From Zoroaster sp. YZ-2022 (taxonomy: Eukaryota; Echinodermata; Asteroidea; Forcipulatida; Zoroasteridae), in NCBI GenBank assembly GCA_029582265.1, contig CM055828.1:7211902-7275901 (forward strand): 64,000 nt of DNA. The letters run 5' to 3'. The stretch's first letter is position 1; the number at the start of each line of letters is the position of its first letter. Below are positions 58,715 through 64,000 of this stretch, piece after piece. A program made the position numbers and the translations under genes. Under the pieces are notes generated by a model that ran no database searches, was not told the DNA's origin, and saw nothing but the letters and a program-made list of their open reading frames with translations.

Positions 58715-59290
58715 TGCAGCATTGGTTATGTTGGCGTCTACGAAGTATGCTTATCAAGATATGCATTAATTAAACAATCAAACTGTGAATGTTTGAGCTT
58801 ATTACATTGTGTTGTTAAAAAGAAAACAGTGAAAACTGTTCATATTCATTCTAACAGACAGTTTTGTTATTTTTGAATTAGCAATAAGCCTATTCAATAT
58901 CATGTAATTTATACTAGGATTGGTAATTAAAAAGCAAAAAATTGTTTAATTTCAATGTTAAATTTACTTAGATTTAACATATGATGATATTAATCTTCCT
59001 TGTAAATATATATAGGCCTATGTATGAGGTGCTGTCTCTTTCAAGAAAAGTCAAATAATTATAGAAAAGAGTACTTTCCTAAATTCCACATTAGAATGGA
59101 TAACAAACATCTGAGTGCATTTTCACTAGCATGTTTTCTAGAGAACGACACATGAATAAGCTAACTTAAAACTTTCTCAGGTTGGCATGGTTATTTAATG
59201 TTTATCTTGATTCAAAAAAGAGTACGTGTGCCTACTCGTAGAAGCAGTTTTGCTAACATTAACAATGTTGTACTTTTCCTTTAAATTGTG
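58715..59290. repeat. Inverted pair of dispersed-family copies
   Basis: From about 58719 the plus strand carries GCATTGGTTATGTTGGCGTC, AACTGTGAATGTTTGAGCTT and GAAAACTGTTCATATTCATTC. From about 59022 to 59290 the minus strand carries AACATTGTTAATGTTAGC, AAAACTGCTTCTACGAGTA, TTTGAATCAAGATAAACATT, CCATTCTAATGTGGAATTTA and GACAGCACCTC. Two family copies therefore face each other. Confidence 0.8.
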
Positions 59291-59919
59291 TAATGTCCAG
59301 TGGTGTACCAATAATTTACAGTGCGGTGCCAACGAATACTTTATTTTTGGGTAAATGTACCGACAAAATTGCAAATTTATATAGAACGACAAGTGGGATA
59401 TATGGCGCCATTCCCCCACATACTTCCCGTCCCCCGCCTATTCACTTTGGCGGTTTTGTTCACTTTAAGCCAAAAACATGGCTATAGTATTAAATATTAA
59501 CTCTGTTGTCGATATACAGCAATTACAAGGGCAGATTTAGGGTCTCGAAATGTGTGGGGGTGGGGGTTACGGATACAAAAACACGTAGGCCTATGGTAAA
59601 TTTACATGCATGGCGATAACAAAAGAGGATCCACCTATGGTGAGTTGTCATTTAAAAAGAAGCTAACGTTGGTCACTGTCAGCATTCAGTGACCACATTT
59701 GGGCATGTTGCCAGACCTTTCTTCCTCCATACTCTAACTGACCACACGTACTATATAAACAGTACGTTCTCTATGGTATGGTGTAGTGCAGCGCATGAAA
59801 TCAAGGTTAACTGTTTAAAAACGCACAAAACTGGATACAGGGATGAATAGAATTTTGTTGATTATGGAAAAGTATTGCTTAAATATCATTCCTATGTGCA
59901 TAGGAGAAACAAAGTCAGT

Positions 59920-60240
59920 ACAGACCTAAGTGCTAATGTCTGTATATATGCATGCAAGAATTAATGTGTACAGAAACCAACCTGAAAATGTCAGCATTTT
60001 AAAATGGAATTTTTCGTCTCCTTATTTACAAATTTTTATATAAAATGATAGCACCTGAGACAGAGCTATTTCAACTTTACACAAAACAAGTTTTATGCAA
60101 AACTGTGTACATTTAAGTGGTTATGAAGTGGCATTTTAAAAGTGATACAAAAAAGTCTGACATTTTACCAATGATGTACAGTATACACCATTGATAAAAT
60201 GGCGATAAATGCATCCATACTTACTATGTGATAATTCGTT
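59920..60240 (+). repeat. Dispersed-family copy containing the 59-bp minisatellite segment once
   Basis: ATGTCTGTATATATGCATGC, ATGTGTACAGAAACCAACCT and GAAAATGTCAGC give a single diverged copy of the 59-bp unit in its original context. ATGATAGCACCTGAGACAGA follows. GATAAATGCATCCATACTTA near 60202-60222 is a further fragment. Confidence 0.7.
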
Positions 60241-62030
60241 TATTTTGTACACGGGTATTTACCAAAAGGTGTACATGTACATTCTCTTTCATGAGTGCAC
60301 ACATTTCTGAGAATTTAGTCACAGTTTCAGTCAAAAACATGTATGCCTGTAATGCTGGTCAGAGACGGAATTGCCACCTGCGATCTGCCATCTGTGATCC
60401 ACATCATATCAGTGACTAGCCGACCCACATTGTCTGTTTGTAATCATTTCGGTCACTTGTGAATATAGCCTTTAGTACACAACCCACAAGCTGCAATCCG
60501 GTACACAACCCACGAAAATAGACCACGGATGCAAGTGGCTTTATGTTTGTCTTTATATTTCTCTACCGATTTGACAGAGAAATGTTTTTTTTGCATAATG
60601 CATGAGGTAACAATTTATTATGATATTACTTATTTAAATATAGACGAGCTCCACATATTGCTTACGGTGATTGGTTTAAATAAATGTGCATACATAATTA
60701 TATTTGTTGCTGGAGGTTTATGAATAATTCAGTAGTACTAGTAGCGTCCTCAGAACGAACTGGAAAGGTGCTCGTGGCGTCGCCACTCGCTGGCTTTTTT
60801 TCGGGCGTTGCGTTCTGGGGTGCCGCGTACACCTTGACTAAAGGCTATTGTCAAGACAGTAACCGGTCTTGCTCTATATTTTTATATTGGAAAGTTTAAG
60901 TCCTATATTAAACTAACGAGAGCTTCATATTAAAATGGAGCATCATATTTTTATGTTGAATGAAGAGTTGCCAGACAGAAACTTTTTGACATAGAAGTTC
61001 ATGTTTTCTCTAAGATAATGGGAATCAGACGAAACAATTTTCAGGTGAATTGCTATGCCTACCAACTTAACACCAAGTAAATTCTTAGATAATGTTGTAC
61101 ATTCCCTTTAAAAGAAAGCATAGCCTAACTATTCTCACTTATAAACGAACAGTACTAAATGTTATTCCTTCCCTTTTATAACCATTATTTATGTTATTTT
61201 GTTTTCCATGGCTACCGACAAGACATCACCAAATTAACGCCAAGTGTTCCATATCTCCCACGAGGCCACTACTTCCAGACACGCGGTGACCTTACTTGAC
61301 CTTCTTCCAGCTGTTTTTTCTTTCTTTTACTTCAACAAGGGACCGTGTCAACAACCATTAAAAATACAATTTCAAACTTCCGATGATTGCTTTTATTGTT
61401 TTAGTACAATAGGCTAAGTGAAATAAGTTTCCAAAATTAATAAATACAAACAATCTGAATGCAACTATACATATAGGCCTATTTTGATTTGTATAAAGTG
61501 TGGATGCATTTACAAACATAATTATTACCAAAAGCATATAACTTTAAGATACATTATTTTGTCAAATAAAAGTACATTTACCAGTGTAATTGTGGAGCTA
61601 GCGCTGAATTGGAGGTCGGGGGTTTCTCTGTTAGAAAATAAAACAACAAAACAAAACACATTTTCAAAATGTTTTTTAAAAAAACATTTTATTGTAAAGA
61701 TGGTTGCACAGCACAATAATTCAATCCATGCATGATAGCGTTTAATGATAGTTCCTCTCTGAACGTCGCATTCGTATTGTTTTGAGACAAAAGGAGGTAA
61801 TTTTATTGGAAACGTTATAGAGGTGCGCTCTCTAGGGGGGATATACGACTCTGGGGACCACCGCATAGGCCGAATGGCAGCTCCGCGTGGTCAACTTTTA
61901 ATTGGGTAGGCTATTTGAACTTTTTGAAGAAAACAATTATTTTGTAGGGCTTATATGGTATTTTTCTTGTGTTTTTGATTGAAATTCACCGATATTTCGT
62001 AAGTAGACCCTTTGGGCATGTCTATCTTTA
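60241..62030. other. Gene-free stretch with small fragments
   Basis: GCCGCGTACACCTTGACTAA at 60819 matches the repeat at about 18260. AACTTAACACCAAGTAAATT and AATGTTGTACATTCCCTTTA near 61051-61095 are short dispersed-family scraps. No supported exon. Confidence 0.4.
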
Positions 62031-62045
62031 ACCAATGACTTTGAT

Positions 62046-62248
62046 AAGTAAGACTAATTGCGGTGACACCATGTGGAATCTCAATTGAGTAGTAATTAGT
62101 TCTGAAAAGAACTGGAGGTACAACTCGACGTTTCGATCAGTATGCTCTGATCGTCCTCAGGAACTAATTACTACTCAATTGAGATTCCACATGGTGTCAC
62201 CGCAATTAGTCTTACTTATCATCCTCACCATGCAAAGCTACAAGTTTT
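62046..62248. mobile_element. Foldback element with 59-bp perfect arms and 15-bp TSD
   Basis: Perfect arms at 62043-62101 and 62162-62220 (59 bases, no mismatch) enclose a 60-base centre. The flanking ACCAATGACTTTGAT at 62031-62045 and 62249-62263 is an exact 15-bp target duplication; the last bases of the left copy overlap the arm. The right arm continues into ATCCTCACCATGCAAAGCTA. On the minus strand the centre reads CTGAGGA, a 7-base stem CGATCAG/CTGATCG, then AAACGTCGAG, resembling a hammerhead core. Confidence 0.85.
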
Positions 62249-62382
62249 ACCAATGACTTTGATGTTGCCTTTTAGCATTTGAACAGAAATCACAGTATAG
62301 TACATGTATATGTTTTGTCTTTCTCTGTACAAACACCTATTTATTGGTTGGCATTATGACATGAGCCAAAATAACCAAAAAT

Positions 62383-62749
62383 ACTATCAGTTGGACCATT
62401 CGTGGGGTGCCATGGTCGAGCGGTTTGGTGCATCGGATTTGTGTTCTGATGGCTGAGTCGTCAGAGTGTTTGTGGGTTCGAATCCTTGCCGCGACCATGG
62501 TGCTTGTGTCCTTGAGCAAGACACTTTACCATAATTGCTGCGAGGGCCGAATTGAACCCAGCCACTGGGGATGTACAAGCCAGTGCATGCTTAGTGCCGG
62601 TCCCAAGCCCGGATAAATGGGAGGGTTGCGTCAGGAAGGGCATCCGGCGTAAAACCTATGCCAAATCAAATATGCGGATCATGATCTGCTGTGGCGACCC
62701 CTAACGGGAGCAGCCGAAAGAGGACAACAACTATCAGTTGGACCATTCG
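62383..62749 (+). mobile_element. SINE with LINE-like tail and exact 20-bp TSD
   Basis: ACTATCAGTTGGACCATTCG occurs at 62383-62402 and 62730-62749 and bounds an element at 62403-62729. The head (GGTGCCATGGTCGAGCGG), B box GGTTCGAATCC and core TCCTTGAGCAAGACACTTT match the copy at 57361. After about 62540 the body is different: CGGTCCCAAGCCCGGATAAA, GGGAGGGTTGCGTCAGGAAG, GGCATCCGGCGTAAAA and TGTGGCGACCCCTAACGGGA, which resembles 3' ends of RTE-type LINEs. The perfect duplication points to a recent insertion. Confidence 0.92.
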
Positions 62750-63204
62750 ATACAATGATTGATTGTCTTACGGATTTTATGACCGGGATGGCATTTCCAA
62801 TATTGTTCTTGTGCAGACGTGCAGTGGTATTGACCTGGGTCTGGGGACTGTTTTTGTTGACTCCGTTGTCAGTCCCTGGCATTCTGAATGTACATCTATT
62901 GATCTATTTATGTGCACCAGAAAATATTCCTAAAGGCTGCAAATTTGGTTGTCTCTTTATGCGCAACTATTCGGTCGAGTCGTTTATGGTTTTATGTGTA
63001 ATAAATCTTTCTATATCCTGCCTTCAGGCAATCTGACATCAACTTTAGAAACTTGTTGTAGAACCTTGTTGAGGTCAACGTAACCCTGGCGTAATAACCT
63101 TCATTTTAGTGATCCCAAACATGATGCAAAATAACACTTCGATAGTGAATATTAATTTCCTATGCTAAGCTTGCATATCTGAAATTATAGGGACTATTAA
63201 TGGA

Positions 63205-63528
63205 AAGGTACCGTCACTTGTAATCTAACTTTAAGACTGCTTCTACGAGTATGCTTACTCTCTTTGAATCAAGATAAAATAAACAAACAATCTGTGTGAA
63301 AGTTGCATGAGCTTATTATGATTATGTTGTTCACGAGAAAATAGTGAAAATGTATTCAGATTTTCTGTACTCATTCTTATGTGGAATTTAGGAAAGAATA
63401 CTCTTTCCTTAATTCAAACTGAAAATTATTTTACTTTTCTTAAAAATGACAACACTGCAGACAAAACTATTTCTATCTATAGGTAAGATTGACACAGTTA
63501 TCAGCTTAACATCAAGTAAGTTTCTAAC
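63205..63528 (+). repeat. Most complete dispersed-family copy
   Basis: It carries the segments in order: ACTGCTTCTACGAGTATGCT and TACTCTCTTTGAATCAAGAT; TGTGTGAAAGTTGC; GAAAATGTATTCAGATTTTC; CTCATTCTTATGTGGAATTT; TTACTTTTCTTAAAAATGAC; GGTAAGATTGACACAGTTAT; ACATCAAGTAAGTTTCTAAC. The foldback at 63529 is inserted in its last segment, and family sequence resumes after it (AACATTCGACC, ATTTTTAAATTACCAATCCT). Confidence 0.85.
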
Positions 63529-63797
63529 TTGTAGCTTTGCATGGTGAGGAGGATAAGTAAGAGTAATTGCGGTGATACCATGTGAAATGCTCAATTGAGT
63601 AGTAATTAGTTCAGAAAAGAACTGGAGGTACAACTCGACGTTTCGATCAGTATGCTCTGATCGTCCTCAGGAGGATCGTTCCCCTGAGGACGATCACAGC
63701 ACGGATCGAAACGTCGAGTTGTACCTCCAGTTCTTTTCAGAACTAATTACTACTCAATTGAGCATTTCACATGGTGTCACCGCAATTACTCTTACTT
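63529..63797. mobile_element. Second foldback element, 11-bp TSD, hammerhead-like motif on both arms
   Basis: AAGTTTCTAAC at 63518-63528 and 63798-63808 is an exact 11-bp duplication. Arms of about 115 bases (about 63553-63670 and 63681-63797) are near-perfect inverted repeats. Each arm contains CTGAGGA, a short stem and GAAACGTCGAG, on the minus strand at about 63630-63670 and on the plus strand at 63684-63717. The extra non-palindromic flank TTGTAGCTTTGCATGGTGAG is on the left, opposite to the copy at 62 kb, so the two lie in opposite orientation. Confidence 0.85.
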
Positions 63798-63808
63798 AAG
63801 TTTCTAAC

Positions 63809-64000
63809 ATTCGACCATTTCGTTATTTTTAAATTACCAATCCTATACATTACATTTAAACCTAACTTCAGATGTGTTAATTGCTCAAGGGAATATATCA
63901 TCGTGATAAATTCTGCTGTGTCTTTGACTTCATGTGAATAAATATACGCCTATGTAAAACAACTTACCTGTGAACATTTAATGATTGTGTAGTACAACGA
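63809..64000. repeat. Dispersed-family downstream sequence to window end
   Basis: ATTTTTAAATTACCAATCCT is shared with the copy near 56638-56660. No gene is seen. Confidence 0.5.

Overview
This is eukaryotic, intron-containing DNA, most likely from a marine deuterostome invertebrate and probably an echinoderm such as a sea star. I infer this from HYR plus fibronectin type III (FN3) exon modules, a stand-alone P2X7-C-terminal-domain gene, introns with GT/AG borders, and a heavy load of SINEs, MITEs and satellites. No database search was possible, so the species is not established. No bacterial operons or CRISPR arrays are present.

Layout. 1-1590 is a 59-bp minisatellite cut by the window edge. 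2.1-3.8 kb is a field of (TG)n-bounded cassettes. 4.2-5.0 kb is a MITE-like element with internal 150-bp repeats. 5.0-9.7 kb is a decayed minus-strand LINE split by a 1.95-kb non-autonomous hAT element with an exact 8-bp target duplication. Coding exons on the plus strand follow. 9.8-22.3 kb holds the 3' part of a single-pass membrane protein gene (HYR-HYR-FN3-FN3-FN3-FN3-TM-short tail) whose tail carries three YxN motifs. A small three-exon P2RX7_C-domain gene (15.0-16.8 kb) sits inside one of its introns in the same orientation. 31.8-34.2 kb is a two-coding-exon Cip/Kip CDK inhibitor with an N-terminal cyclin/CDK-binding domain and a p21-like C-terminal TD motif followed by basic residues.

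42.1-51.4 kb is one 9.3-kb satellite of a roughly 36-bp unit with higher-order structure. 51.4-64 kb is repeat-dominated: tRNA-derived SINEs (two lie tail to tail around long ATT/AAT tracts; one has an exact 20-bp target duplication and a second-half tail resembling an RTE-type LINE end), an 80-bp tandem array, and two foldback elements with perfect 15- and 11-bp target duplications.

A dispersed repeat family recurs from end to end (about 1.6, 25.8, 28.8, 31.0, 37.8, 55.5, 58.7, 60 and 63.2 kb). Two different segments of it have separately expanded into tandem arrays (59 bp at the window start, 80-81 bp at 55.5 kb). The three protein genes have no evident functional link to one another.
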